Shown here one piece after another: positions 16,759 through 25,608 of a DNA stretch of 64,000 bases. The stretch is taken from contig NZ_VMSB01000001.1 of assembly GCF_009858245.1 (NCBI RefSeq), positions 1,674,001 through 1,738,000 of the forward strand, given 5' to 3'. The position numbers were made by a program, and so were the translations under genes. The notes under the pieces were generated by a model, which worked only from the letters and a program-made list of their open reading frames with translations, was not told the origin of the DNA and did not search any database. How positions within the stretch are numbered: the stretch's first letter is position 1; the number at the start of each line of letters is the position of its first letter. This DNA comes from Ornithinibacter aureus (GTDB taxonomy: Bacteria; Actinomycetota; Actinomycetes; Actinomycetales; Dermatophilaceae).

Positions 16759-17756
16759 TTAACCCGCTGGTCGAGGAGCTCGCCTCGCACACCAACGTCA
16801 AGACCGCCTGCGACCTGCTGGGCCGACCCCGCGGCAGTCACTACCGGGCCAAGGCGCCCAAGCCGGCCCGGCAGCCGGGGCCGCGGCCGGCGCCGCCGAA
16901 CGCGCTCAGCGACGACGAACGCGCCCAGGTCCTCGGTGTTTTGACCAGTGACCGGTTCGTCGACAAGTCGGTGGCCCAGGCGTGGGCGACGCTGCTGGAC
17001 GAGGGCACCTACCTGTGCTCGATGGCGACGATGCACCGGATCCTGCGCGCCCACGGCGCTGCAGGTGAGCGCCGTGCCCAGGCCACGCACCCGGCGAGGA
17101 CCAAGCCCGAGTTGGTGGCCACCAAGCCGGGGCAGGTCTGGTCCTGGGACATCACCAAGCTCCGTGGCCCAGAGCGCGGGGTCTATTACGACCTCTACGT
17201 TGTGCTCGACATCTTCTCCCGCTTCGTCGTGGCCTGGACGATCGCCGCCTGTGAAGACAGCCAGATCGCCAAAACGATGCTCGAGCAGGCGATGGGAGTG
17301 CACGGCATCCCCGAGGCGATCCACGCCGATCGGGGCACCTCGATGACCTCCAAACCGGTTGCCCAGTTGATGGTCGACCTTGGCGTCGCACGCTCGCACT
17401 CCCGTCCGCACGTCTCGAACGACAACCCCTACAGCGAGGCCGCGTTCAAGACGCTGAAGTACGCCCCGGTCTTCCCCGAGCGGTTTGGCTCGCTGGCCGA
17501 CGCCCGCGCGTTCGGCGAGAGGTTCTTCAGCTACTACAACCATGAGCACCGCCACTCCGGGATCGGGTTGCACACCCCGGCGTCAGTGCACTTCGGCACC
17601 GCGACCGAGGTCCGCGCCCAACGGCAGCAGACCCTGAACGCGGCCTACACCGCCCACCCCGAGCGCTTCGGGAACCGCCGACCACAGCCACCGAAACTGC
17701 CCGCCGTCGCGTGGATCAACCAGCCCTCGCAGGAGGCCCTGATACAGACCGCTTGA
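16690..17756 (+). CDS. IS3 transposase OrfB (DDE integrase)
   Basis: The frame is open from 16542; family similarity begins around AVAAVINPLVEEL (about 16740). HTH_21-like ASHTNVKTACDLLGRPRGSHYR is followed by the rve integrase core. WSWDITKL gives the first Asp, HADRGTSM the second and NDNPYSEAAFKTLKY the catalytic Glu. All three DDE residues are present, so the element could be active. The product is normally made by -1 frameshifting from OrfA. The start given is where the two frames could join, not a proven initiation codon. Confidence 0.88.
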
Positions 17757-17773
17757 CGAGACGTGTCTCAACC

Positions 17774-18709
17774 GGCTTGACACCTTCCGGCCTCGCGCAG
17801 AGTCTCCAGAGTCTGCTGACCCCGTCGGTGCAGGTAGTCCTCCAGACACAACGCTGTCGCTGTGAACAGCTGGTCAGGTTTGTTGGCCGTGGGGCCGACG
17901 ACGGCCCCCGCGAGCCGATGCAGCCACCGCGCACTTCTCCTCAGCTCGTTCACGAGCACCGCGTCGCCGGCCAGGACGAGCGGAGCCGGGCGCTCTGCTC
18001 GCAGGCCTGCCATCCAGGGGTCGATCCGGGCGAGCAGGTCGCTGCGGTCGTCGGCCTCGCTCTCCGCGCCGAGCCCGAGCCCCGACCCCGGGTAGGGCCT
18101 TTCGAGATTCGGCGAGGCCACCAGCCGCGCACTGCCTACGGGGAGACACTCAATCGTGTCGAGCAGCGTGACGCGTGCGGCAACCCAGTACACGCGAGCT
18201 CCGAATTCGTCGACGCGTAGGACCAGGTGCGGTGGGGTCCGGTGCAGCGCCCGGAGCAGGTCACGGGTGGCGAAGGTGGACTCGACCACGACCTTCTGGT
18301 GGACCGCCACCGGAAGCGTCCAGGCTCGCGACACGCTGTGGCTGACGAAGAGCGCGAGAGCGTTCTGCGTGCTCGAGTCCTGGGCCATGCGGGCCTGTCG
18401 TCGCAGTTCGTACATCAACCCCTCGCGGTCGCCCAACGGTTGGTCGTCGAGGCGTCGCTCGGCGTCGAGGAGCAGGCCTTCGAGGCGTTCGCGGTCCGCG
18501 ATCGCCATCCGTGCAGCCGGGGTCGTCGGCATCAGCACGGAGATGCAGGGGTAACCACCGGCCGCGGTCAGATGCGCGGCAGCCTCCGGTGTGAGGTCCC
18601 GGGGAATGGCTCGGCCGCCCCCGCCGACGTGGTCGGCAACCGTGGTGAGGGGCGAATCCTCCATATCGGGAGCGTGGACTGAGGCGCCGCGCCGGTCACT
18701 ATGGATCAT
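17774..18709 (-). pseudogene. baeRF-type (eRF1-like) gene, 5' part
   Basis: Starts ATG 18709 with an excellent ribosome binding site (AAGGAGAAGGATC). About 310 residues. PCISVLMPTTPAARMAIADRERL followed by LLLDAERRL is the hallmark N-terminus of baeRF3/AOC03_06830-type proteins. VYWVAARVTLLDTIECLPVG and LAGDAVLVNELRRSARWLHRL continue the domain. These proteins share the eRF1/Pelota fold and are linked to ribosome rescue or hibernation. The reading frame is cut at about 17774 by an IS3 element, and the C-terminal part lies at 16015-16292. Loss of the C-terminus probably inactivates it. Confidence 0.75.
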
Positions 18710-18761
18710 GATCCTTCTCCTTCCGGACCTTGCACTGCGGCGGTACGCCGCTCGCTGACCG

Positions 18762-19434
18762 TCATGGCGTCCGCCGGGCGAACCGGCGTGCCCTTCGAAC
18801 GCGGCCCGCGGTGGGGTGGGTCCTGACGATGTCGATCCGCACGAGCGGGGTTCCCGGCCACAGCTGGGCAATCTCCCCTTCGCGGTCGGCGACGTCGAGT
18901 GTCATGCGTCGTTCCCACAGGAGGTGGAGGTCTGGGTCGCGCGAGACCGGGGAGTGGGGCACCGTCAGCACCAGGTGGGCTTCATCGCCGACGGACACCC
19001 AGCGGTGGAGCTCATCGACGACGTCCCACGACAGTGGCATTCCTGCGTCGGCGCGCACGTGGGGCCTGCCCTCGCAGCGTCGATTCGCCCCGATGGGCCG
19101 TCGTTTCAGCGGGGTGGGGCTCGGCCGGAGCCAGGAGTGTGTCGAGCGCACATTCGTTCGAGCGCGGGTGTCCAGGTCCTCCGATGCCGCGCCGCCATGC
19201 CCAAGCCCTCCAGGCCCCCCTCAACGCGCTCGGCTCGTGTTCGAACCTCACCGTCACGCGACTCGCGTCGGGTCCCGCAACCCCCGCGAGGTCTTCGAGA
19301 CGGTCGCGAAGGTTGCTGTCCGCCGTGGCAGTGCTGCGCCGTCGCACGAACGAGAGCAGTCCGCGGTGCGGGATCGTCAGGGTCACGTGCACGCAGCACC
19401 CTGCCTGGAGATGACGTACGACCTCGTCGAGCAT
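18762..19434 (-). pseudogene. Unrecognised gene with two similar halves, probably frameshifted
   Basis: Two adjacent minus-strand frames carry related sequence. The first (about 19200-19434) reads MLDEVVRHLQAGCCVHVTLTIPHRG, then SNLRDRLEDLAG and SRVTVRFEHE. The second (18762 to about 19065) reads WDVVDELHRWVSVGDEAHLVLTVPH, then MTLDVADREGEIAQLWPG and LVRIDIVRTH. Both have the order DEV/VDEL helix, LT(I/V)PH strand, Leu-rich helix, RVTV/RIDIV strand, suggesting a duplicated domain. The frames differ, so either two genes or one gene with an indel near 19100-19200. It lies just upstream of the baeRF-like gene and may be co-transcribed with it. Family unknown. Confidence 0.4.
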
Positions 19435-19530
19435 CCGTGCGCGACCAGGCACCCGAGACAGGGAGTCGCACGTGGGGGTGGAACGGGTCGCCGCTCGCGG
19501 GCATCGCAGCACCAGACAGCCTGAGGAGCA

Positions 19531-19728
19531 TCATGGACGCCTCCCCGCCGCGTCGACGTACGGGCCGTCGGAACCACCCTCGGGCACGGACCCGTGGGAC
19601 GAGTGTCGCCGGTTGCGCCGTGCCGCTGCGCTCGCCTGCCCGCGCCTGACACCGCACCAGCCGAGCTGACGAGCCGCCCAGAGGCCGAGCCAGAGAGCCA
19701 GTCCGAGGAGGATGAGTAGGTCGTCCAT
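19531..19728 (-). CDS. Small single-helix membrane protein
   Basis: 65 residues from ATG 19728 (MDDLLILLGLALWLGLWAARQLG), with one hydrophobic helix at residues 3-20 and an Arg/Gly-rich soluble tail. It is located between the Mrp operon and the gene above. Small membrane proteins of this kind are common, but nothing identifies its role. It could also be spurious. Confidence 0.35.
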   Translation of the reverse strand: MDDLLILLGLALWLGLWAARQLGWCGVRRGQASAAARRNRRHSSHGSVPEGGSDGPYVDAAGRRP

Positions 19729-19921
19729 GCTGATCACCACCGTTGTCGTCGGTCCGGGCCTCGTTGCCCGGATGGTGATCAGGAGTGGTCTCTCCCGTCC
19801 CGGTTATGGAACCCGGTCGCCGAGCTGATCAGTCGGGGTCCGCGAGCGTGGCTACGTCAGTTCCCGCGCTGGCCCACTCGCTCGTCGACCACCAACTCGC
19901 CCCTCACGGGCTGCACGACCT

Positions 19922-20248
19922 TCAGGGTGGAGATTCGAGCTCGTCCTGGGTGCTTGGTGTCCGAGGGGCTCTCGAGAGCCAGGCCGCCTCGGCGATGGCG
20001 ATGCCGGCAATAGGCACGGTGAGCAGCTGTAGCACGATCGCGAGGCTGAGAGTGATCACCGAGGCCGGACTCGGGTCGAGGATCAGGACACCGAGCAACA
20101 CACTGACCACGCCAAGTCCGGCGGCCTTCGCGGCCGCGTTGATTCGGGCGTATACGTCGGGCAGCCACAGCAGTCCTACCGCGGCGCTCGCGAACAGCGC
20201 GACGCCCACGAGCACCAGCACTCCAGCGGCCAGCTCCTGGGCACTCAC
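19922..20248 (-). CDS. mnhG: Mrp Na+/H+ antiporter subunit G
   Basis: 108 residues from GTG 20248, overlapping the subunit F stop. Three membrane helices. SAAVGLLWLPDVYARINAAAKAAGLGVVSVLLGVL is the MnhG/PhaG signature (LPDxYxRxHAA-type loop, with Asn in place of His). It is the last gene of the Mrp operon. Subunit G is a small part of the membrane complex that exchanges cytoplasmic Na+ for external H+. Confidence 0.9.
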   Translation of the reverse strand: MSAQELAAGVLVLVGVALFASAAVGLLWLPDVYARINAAAKAAGLGVVSVLLGVLILDPSPASVITLSLAIVLQLLTVPIAGIAIAEAAWLSRAPRTPSTQDELESPP

Positions 20249-20526
20249 GGCGAACGCCGATCGACCAGCCGCGCAAGCGCGACGGTGGTGAGAAATCCGG
20301 CCAGGGTTGCCACCATGACGAGGCTGTAGAGGGTCGGCTCGTCGAGTCGCGCCGCCAGGAGCGCCACGGCGGCGATGAGAACCGCGAAGCCAACGTCGGC
20401 CGCCAGTGCCCGGTCGGCGTCGGTGGGGCCGCGCACCATCCGCACTATGGCCGCGACGAGCGTGCCTGCGAGCACCAACAGCGCAAGGTCCAGCACCGAG
20501 CCCAGAGACGGCTCCACGCCACTCAC
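20245..20526 (-). CDS. mnhF: Mrp Na+/H+ antiporter subunit F
   Basis: 93 residues, GTG start overlapping the subunit E stop. Three helices; RMVRGPTDADRALAADVGFAV is the conserved GPTxxDRxLA loop of MnhF/MrpF. It overlaps subunit G by four bases. Part of the multisubunit cation/proton antiporter. Confidence 0.92.
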   Translation of the reverse strand: MSGVEPSLGSVLDLALLVLAGTLVAAIVRMVRGPTDADRALAADVGFAVLIAAVALLAARLDEPTLYSLVMVATLAGFLTTVALARLVDRRSP

Positions 20527-20906
20527 CCTTCTTCCATTCCGTTGGGGGCCGTGCCGCCCCGCTCCAGCCGGCGGACGGCGTCAAGCAGCTCCGCCTCGAG
20601 CCGCGCCAGGTCTGCGCGAAATGCCGTCGTGTCGGAGGCGTGCATGCCGTGCACGATCAGCCGCGTGCGGTCAGGACTGAGGGAGACGGCCATAGTGCCG
20701 GGAGTCAGGGTGATCAAGCCCATGTAGGCGGCCACCTCTGCGTCGGTCCGGCACCGCAGCCGCACCTCGACCAGGGCCGGCGCGAGCCGCGGCCGGCCCG
20801 TCAGGATGGTCGCTGCGACCTGCACGTTGGCCTTCAGGTAGCGCCACCCGTAGACCACCACGAACAGAGCCAGGCGGACAGGACGAGGAGCACGGGCCCC
20901 GGTCAT
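20523..20906 (-). CDS. mnhE: Mrp Na+/H+ antiporter subunit E
   Basis: 127 residues from ATG 20906, overlapping the subunit D stop. VVYGWRYLKANVQVAATILTG, then MGLITLTPGTMAVSLSPDRTRLIVHGM, are typical MnhE blocks (ITLTPGT motif). It has only one or two helices, fewer than the two or three common elsewhere, so the N-terminal helix is shortened. Its frame is continuous with a long unrelated open frame upstream, which I ignore. Confidence 0.9.
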   Translation of the reverse strand: MTGARAPRPVRLALFVVVYGWRYLKANVQVAATILTGRPRLAPALVEVRLRCRTDAEVAAYMGLITLTPGTMAVSLSPDRTRLIVHGMHASDTTAFRADLARLEAELLDAVRRLERGGTAPNGMEEG

Positions 20907-22477
20907 GGCGAGGTCACCGCCTCGACATACGTTCCGACGTCGACCAGACCATCGGCCGCCCGCTCGCAGACAACGAGCAGCGGCTCCGCAGCGAGGCCGA
21001 GCGACACCGCCACCCCGGCCAGGACGACCGCGGGGGCCAGCAGCAGCGGCCGCGACGCGATCGCATCGGCCGGGGGCAGGATCGGACCAGAGCGCGACGG
21101 GACCACCATGATCGTTGCTTCGGTCGACGGTCCAGCACCCGGTCTCGTCACGGGCTGGGACTCGGGCTGGGGCTCGGGCTGGGTGAAGATGGCGTTCCAC
21201 AACTTCAGCATCGAGACCAAGGTGAGCAGGCTGACGACCGCCACCGCTGCCACTGCGGCGTACTGGTGCTCGGCGACGGCTGCCTGCACGAGTTTCAGCT
21301 TGGCGACGAAGCCGGAGAGCGGCGGGACACCGACCAGTGCCAGTGCGGAGATCCCGAATGCCCCCGCGAGCACGGGTTCCGTGCGGCCGATTCCGCCCAA
21401 GAGACGCAGCTCGTCGGTGCCGTGGCGGACCTCGATGGCGCCGGCGCACATCAGTAGCGCTGCCTTGACCAGGACGTACTGGACGAGGAAGAAGATGCCG
21501 GCCGCCAACCCGGCGGTGGTGAACAACCCCAGGCCGAGCAGCATGTAGCCGATCTGGCTGACCATGTGAAAGGTCAACACAGATCGAACGGAGCGCTCCC
21601 CCAGTGCAGCGAGGACGCCGACCACCATGGTGAGCAGCCCGAGGACGAGGAAGATCCACAACCAGCGTCGGTCGCCGTCGAACACGACGGCATAGATCCG
21701 GAACAGCGCATAGACACCAACCTTGGTGAGAAGACCGGAGAAGAGTACGACCACGGCGGGGCCGGCTACGGCGTAGCTGCTCGGGAGCCAGCTGTGCAGG
21801 GGCACGATCGCGGCCTTGATCCCCAGGGCCAACAGCACCACTGCGGTCGCGAGCGCAGCCGCCGGGTTGCGGGCAGCACCTGCCAGCTCGCCGAGGTCGA
21901 CGGTGCCTGTGACGCCGTAGAGCAGGCCGACGCCAGCCAGGAACAGGGTGGAGGCGAGCAGGTTGACGCTGACGTAGCGTTGTCCGGCCGCCAGCCGACG
22001 CCGCCCTCCGGATCGGATCAGGAGCACGTAGCTCGGAACCAGCATCACCTCGACGAACACGAACAACGAGAACAGGTCGCCGGTGAGCATCGCGCCGTAC
22101 ACACCGGTGGAGAGCACCAGGGCCAACGCGACGAAGTGGCCGTCGTCCTCGCCTGTCACAGTCGCGAAAACGAGGCTCAGCAGCACCAGCAGCGACGTGA
22201 CCGCCATCATGAGGGCGCCGAGGACATCGGCGACGAGCACGATCGCGATGCCGGACGGCCAGCCCCCGAGCCGCAGGGTCGCTATGTCCCCGTCGAGGGC
22301 GGAGGTCAGCAACACCATGGACGCCACCAGCACAACGACCGTGACGCCCCACCCGACCGCTCGAGCGATCCTTGGCGGGGCACCCGCCGAGCCCGCGCCG
22401 CGTCGGGACAGGAGCAAGACCATTCCGACGCCTGCCAAGGGAGCGAAGACCGGCAGCGCCAGCAGCATCGGGCTCAT
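20903..22477 (-). CDS. mnhD: Mrp Na+/H+ antiporter subunit D
   Basis: 524 residues with about 14 membrane helices. This is the NuoN/MrpD-type proton-channel subunit: FVFVEVMLVPSYVLL carries the helix-5 Glu, and LALGIKAAIVPLHSWLPSSYAVAGPAVVVLFSGLLTKVGVYAL is the core proton-antiporter motif with the key Lys residues. The C-terminal tail is Pro/Gln-rich in one loop (TQPEPQPESQPVTRPG). Coupled by 4-base overlaps to C and E. Confidence 0.95.
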   Translation of the reverse strand: MSPMLLALPVFAPLAGVGMVLLLSRRGAGSAGAPPRIARAVGWGVTVVVLVASMVLLTSALDGDIATLRLGGWPSGIAIVLVADVLGALMMAVTSLLVLLSLVFATVTGEDDGHFVALALVLSTGVYGAMLTGDLFSLFVFVEVMLVPSYVLLIRSGGRRRLAAGQRYVSVNLLASTLFLAGVGLLYGVTGTVDLGELAGAARNPAAALATAVVLLALGIKAAIVPLHSWLPSSYAVAGPAVVVLFSGLLTKVGVYALFRIYAVVFDGDRRWLWIFLVLGLLTMVVGVLAALGERSVRSVLTFHMVSQIGYMLLGLGLFTTAGLAAGIFFLVQYVLVKAALLMCAGAIEVRHGTDELRLLGGIGRTEPVLAGAFGISALALVGVPPLSGFVAKLKLVQAAVAEHQYAAVAAVAVVSLLTLVSMLKLWNAIFTQPEPQPESQPVTRPGAGPSTEATIMVVPSRSGPILPPADAIASRPLLLAPAVVLAGVAVSLGLAAEPLLVVCERAADGLVDVGTYVEAVTSP

Positions 22478-22830
22478 CGGCCCGCCCTCGGTTCGTCCGT
22501 CTCGTCCATGTCATCTGCTGCGCTCACGTCCGGGTCTTCGACGGACTCCGCGCGCAGGATCGCCAGCAGATAGACGCTGACCCCGAACGTGATCACCACG
22601 GCGGTCAGGACGAAGGCCTGGGGCAGCGGGTCCGCCAAGGCGGCGGGGTCCCCGGCACCATCGCCGACGAAGGGCGCCCGGCGGCGATCGAGACCACCCG
22701 ACGCCAGCAACAGCACGTTGACGCCATGGCCCAGGAGCACGAATCCGAGGATCACGCGCAGGAGCCCGGGCTGTGCGAGGAACCACACCCCGCCGGCCAC
22801 CAGCAGGCCGACGATGATCGCCGTGGTCAC
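22474..22830 (-). CDS. mnhC: Mrp Na+/H+ antiporter subunit C
   Basis: 118 residues, GTG start at 22830 overlapping the A/B stop. Three helices of the NuoK/MrpC type: LRVILGFVLLGHGVNVLLL and DPLPQAFVLTAVVITFGVSVYLLAIL, the latter being the signature DPLPQALVLTAIVI block. The C-terminus is unusually acidic (SVEDPDVSAADDMDETDE). Confidence 0.94.
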   Translation of the reverse strand: MTTAIIVGLLVAGGVWFLAQPGLLRVILGFVLLGHGVNVLLLASGGLDRRRAPFVGDGAGDPAALADPLPQAFVLTAVVITFGVSVYLLAILRAESVEDPDVSAADDMDETDEPRAGR

Positions 22831-25565
22831 GGGTGCACCCTTGACGACTCGGGCCGGTGGGTGCGCGCCGCGAAGCGGTCGAGGGCGGCCGTCAGCATAC
22901 CGAGGACCATGAGCATGACACCGATGTCGAACAGCAGTGCCGAGCCGACACCGACCGCGTCCAGTCCGGGCAGCTTGAACGGCGCCAGCACAGCCTCGCC
23001 CTTGGCGCTCGCCAGCAGTCCGGTGCCGAGGGAGACCAAGATCCCACTCCCGACTAGCAGCTCAGGTCGCGACCACCTCGGTAGCCGTCCGTGTGCGATC
23101 TGGTGGGTCGCGGCCGCGGCGCCTGCGACGAGGGCGGCGATGAATCCTCCGCCGGGGGCGTCGTGGCCGACGTAGAGCAGGTAGGCAGCCACCAGCGCCG
23201 CGCCCGGCACGACCAGCCGTGCGCTCACTTGGAGGAACACCGATGCGGCGGCGCTGAGATGGTCGGCGTCGGCGGGTGGCTCCGGGGTGTGATCATCTGC
23301 GGCGGTGGAGCCGAGCAGAGCGAGCAGCCCGAGCGCGACCGCGCCGAGAACGACTGCCTCGCCAAGGGTGTCCATCGCCCGGAAGTCCACCAGGATGGTG
23401 TTGACCACGTTGGTGCCTCCGGTCGCCGCCTCGGCGTTGTCGAGAAAGAACGACGAGGCGGTTGACGGACCTCGCCGCCCGGTCAGGGCGTACGTCGCCG
23501 ATGCGGCGGCGAGCCCGCAGGCGAGCGCGAGCAGCACCGACCACGGCAGTCGCGGCCCGTCCCCGGTGGGCAATCGCGCCGGCAGCCGACGCAGCACCCA
23601 GACCACGACGACGGCGGTCAACACCTCGACCAGCACGAGGGTCAGCGCGACGTCCGGCGCGCCAGCGGTCACGAACAGGGCCGCCATCAGCAAGCCGACG
23701 AACCCGAGCGCAGCAACGGCCGCGAGGGTGTCACGGGCGACCACTGCGGCCGCGACGCCGAGAGCGAACAAGCCGACCACCACCCAGTCACCCACCGTGT
23801 CGGCGGGTCGCACCGGCGGGAGGTTGCGCAGCGTCACGAATCCGACTGCCGCGAGAAAAACGACGCCACCAAGGGGCCGGACAAGGTGGCTCATCGTCCC
23901 GCCCGCGCGGTCCGGCTGCCCGACCCGGTATCCGAACGCAATCAGTCCGGCGTGGGCCCGGTCGAACGCTGCCCCGGCGTCGGGAACCACGACCCGGTCG
24001 AGCAGTCGGTCCACCTGGTGTCGACGCAGGAAGAGCATCAGCCCAGAGCTGAATGCGATGACGGACATGACGATCTCAGGACTGAGTCCGTGCCAGAACT
24101 GGAACGCCCCCAATGGCTCGCCAGGCACGACATCGGCGCCGGCTCGTGCCACGAGCGGGTTCAACAAGTCGATGCCGGCGCCCAGGACCAACCCGGCCAA
24201 CGCCGCGATCGCCGCTGGGGCCAGGAACGCCGGCGACGGCTCGTAGAGGCCGGGTTGGTGAGTGCTGCCGCCGAAAGCGCCGTAGACGATGCGCAGCCCG
24301 TAGGCCGTGGTCAGCGCCGATGCGGCGACTGCGATCGAGCCGGCGACCAGCCCCGCCGCTGGGGCGAAGTCGGCCTGGAAGATTCCTTGGAAGAGGTATT
24401 CCTTGCTCACGAAGCCGAGCATCGGCACGATGCCGGCCATCGAGAGTCCGGCCAGCGCTGTCATCGTCGCGGTCACCGGCATCACCCGCCACAGCCCGGA
24501 CAGCTCCCGGATGTCGCGACTACCTGCCTCCTTGTCGATGATTCCGACGAGCATGAACAACGTCGCCTTGAACAGCGCGTGGGCGATGGTGTGGAGCATG
24601 GCGGCGGCAAGAGCGATCGGGGTGCCGACGCCGATGGCGGCAACCAGCAGCCCGAGCTGGCTGACGGTCGAGTGGGCGAGGATGGCCTTCAGATCGTGCT
24701 GGCGCAGGGCCATGAAGGCGCCCCACAACGCCGAGGTCAATCCGATCGAGACCAGGAGCGCCGACCATGCGGGCACGCCCGAGAAGATGGGCGAGACCAG
24801 CATCAGCAGGTACACACCGGCCTTGACCATCGTCGCCGCATGCAGGAAGGCGCTGACCGGGGTCATCGCCACCATCGCACCGGGTAGCCAGAAATGCAGC
24901 GGCACCTGGGCCGACTTGGTAAACGCGGCGAACGCGATCAGGGCGCCGATCGGCAATGCCAGCGGTGACGCGAGGATCACCTCGCGGTCGGCCAGGATGT
25001 CGCTGATTGCCGTGCTCCCGGTGACCACGGTGAGGAGCACCACGGCTACCAGCAGGGCCAGACCGCCGGCTGCGGTGATCAGCAGAGCCCGCCGGGCCGG
25101 CCGGGTGGCCCGGCCCCCGGCCAGCCCGAGCAGCAGGAAGGAACAGTAGGTGGTGGCCTCCCAGAACACGAAGAGGAGCACAACATCGGCGGCAAGCACC
25201 AGCCCCAGCATGGCGGCCGCGAACAGCGTGAGCAGTCCGTAGATGGCCCCATGGGGATCGTGCGAGCTCAAGTAGCGAGGGCAGTAGGCCATGATCAAGG
25301 CGCCTACGCCGAGCACCATCAACGCGAACAGCGACGAGAGTCCGTTGAGCCGCAGGGCGAACGAGACCCCCAACGACGGCAACCAGTCCATGGAGGTCTC
25401 GACCGTGCCCCCGTCAAGGATCTGCGGCACGTGGAACGCGATCAGGATCGCGACCCCCGCGAAACCAGCGGCGAACACGTAGCCGAGCTCCCGGCCCAAG
25501 CCCAAGCGGGCAAGGAGCGGAGCCAGGACGGCCAAGACCGTCAAGGCGCTCAGGGCGAGCAGCAC
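22827..25565 (-). CDS. mnhA: Mrp Na+/H+ antiporter subunit A with fused subunit B
   Basis: 912 residues from GTG 25565, preceded by GGAGG. Residues 1 to about 500 are the NuoL-like proton-channel domain: FWEATTYCSFLLLG, AAFTKSAQVPLHFWLPGAMVAMTPVSAFLHAATMVKAGVYLL. About 570-770 are the MrpA C-terminal region. The last roughly 140 residues (LVVPGAALVAAYLLYVGHDAPGGGFIAALVAG ... LFDIGVMLMVLGML) are an MnhB domain. The A-B fusion is common in Actinobacteria and explains the absence of a separate mnhB. First gene of the six-gene operon, which gives Na+ and alkaline tolerance. Confidence 0.95.
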   Translation of the reverse strand: MLLALSALTVLAVLAPLLARLGLGRELGYVFAAGFAGVAILIAFHVPQILDGGTVETSMDWLPSLGVSFALRLNGLSSLFALMVLGVGALIMAYCPRYLSSHDPHGAIYGLLTLFAAAMLGLVLAADVVLLFVFWEATTYCSFLLLGLAGGRATRPARRALLITAAGGLALLVAVVLLTVVTGSTAISDILADREVILASPLALPIGALIAFAAFTKSAQVPLHFWLPGAMVAMTPVSAFLHAATMVKAGVYLLMLVSPIFSGVPAWSALLVSIGLTSALWGAFMALRQHDLKAILAHSTVSQLGLLVAAIGVGTPIALAAAMLHTIAHALFKATLFMLVGIIDKEAGSRDIRELSGLWRVMPVTATMTALAGLSMAGIVPMLGFVSKEYLFQGIFQADFAPAAGLVAGSIAVAASALTTAYGLRIVYGAFGGSTHQPGLYEPSPAFLAPAAIAALAGLVLGAGIDLLNPLVARAGADVVPGEPLGAFQFWHGLSPEIVMSVIAFSSGLMLFLRRHQVDRLLDRVVVPDAGAAFDRAHAGLIAFGYRVGQPDRAGGTMSHLVRPLGGVVFLAAVGFVTLRNLPPVRPADTVGDWVVVGLFALGVAAAVVARDTLAAVAALGFVGLLMAALFVTAGAPDVALTLVLVEVLTAVVVVWVLRRLPARLPTGDGPRLPWSVLLALACGLAAASATYALTGRRGPSTASSFFLDNAEAATGGTNVVNTILVDFRAMDTLGEAVVLGAVALGLLALLGSTAADDHTPEPPADADHLSAAASVFLQVSARLVVPGAALVAAYLLYVGHDAPGGGFIAALVAGAAAATHQIAHGRLPRWSRPELLVGSGILVSLGTGLLASAKGEAVLAPFKLPGLDAVGVGSALLFDIGVMLMVLGMLTAALDRFAARTHRPESSRVHP

Positions 25566-25608
25566 GTCGGCCTCCTCCGGTCGTGACGCTCGTCGGACAT
25601 CCGGAGCC

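Larger units (their letters stand above)
16293..17773 (+). mobile_element. IS3-family insertion sequence (about 1,480 bp)
   Basis: Carries overlapping orfA and orfB. The ends are imperfect inverted repeats: the left GGTGTGACACATCT region pairs with the right end read in reverse, GGTTGAGACACGTCT. A possible 4-bp duplication GGCT lies at 16289-16292 and 17774-17777. Boundaries are good to a few bases. It splits the baeRF-like gene on the minus strand. Confidence 0.85.

Noticed and set aside
20523-22514. A 663-residue ORF overlapping mnhD and mnhE
   Set aside because: Only the last 127 residues are MnhE; the rest is an Arg/Gly-rich shadow of mnhD in another frame.
21566-22573. A 335-residue plus-strand ORF rich in His and Gln
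   Set aside because: Antisense of the membrane-protein gene mnhD; hydrophobic helices read backwards give His/Gln/Asp-rich sequence.
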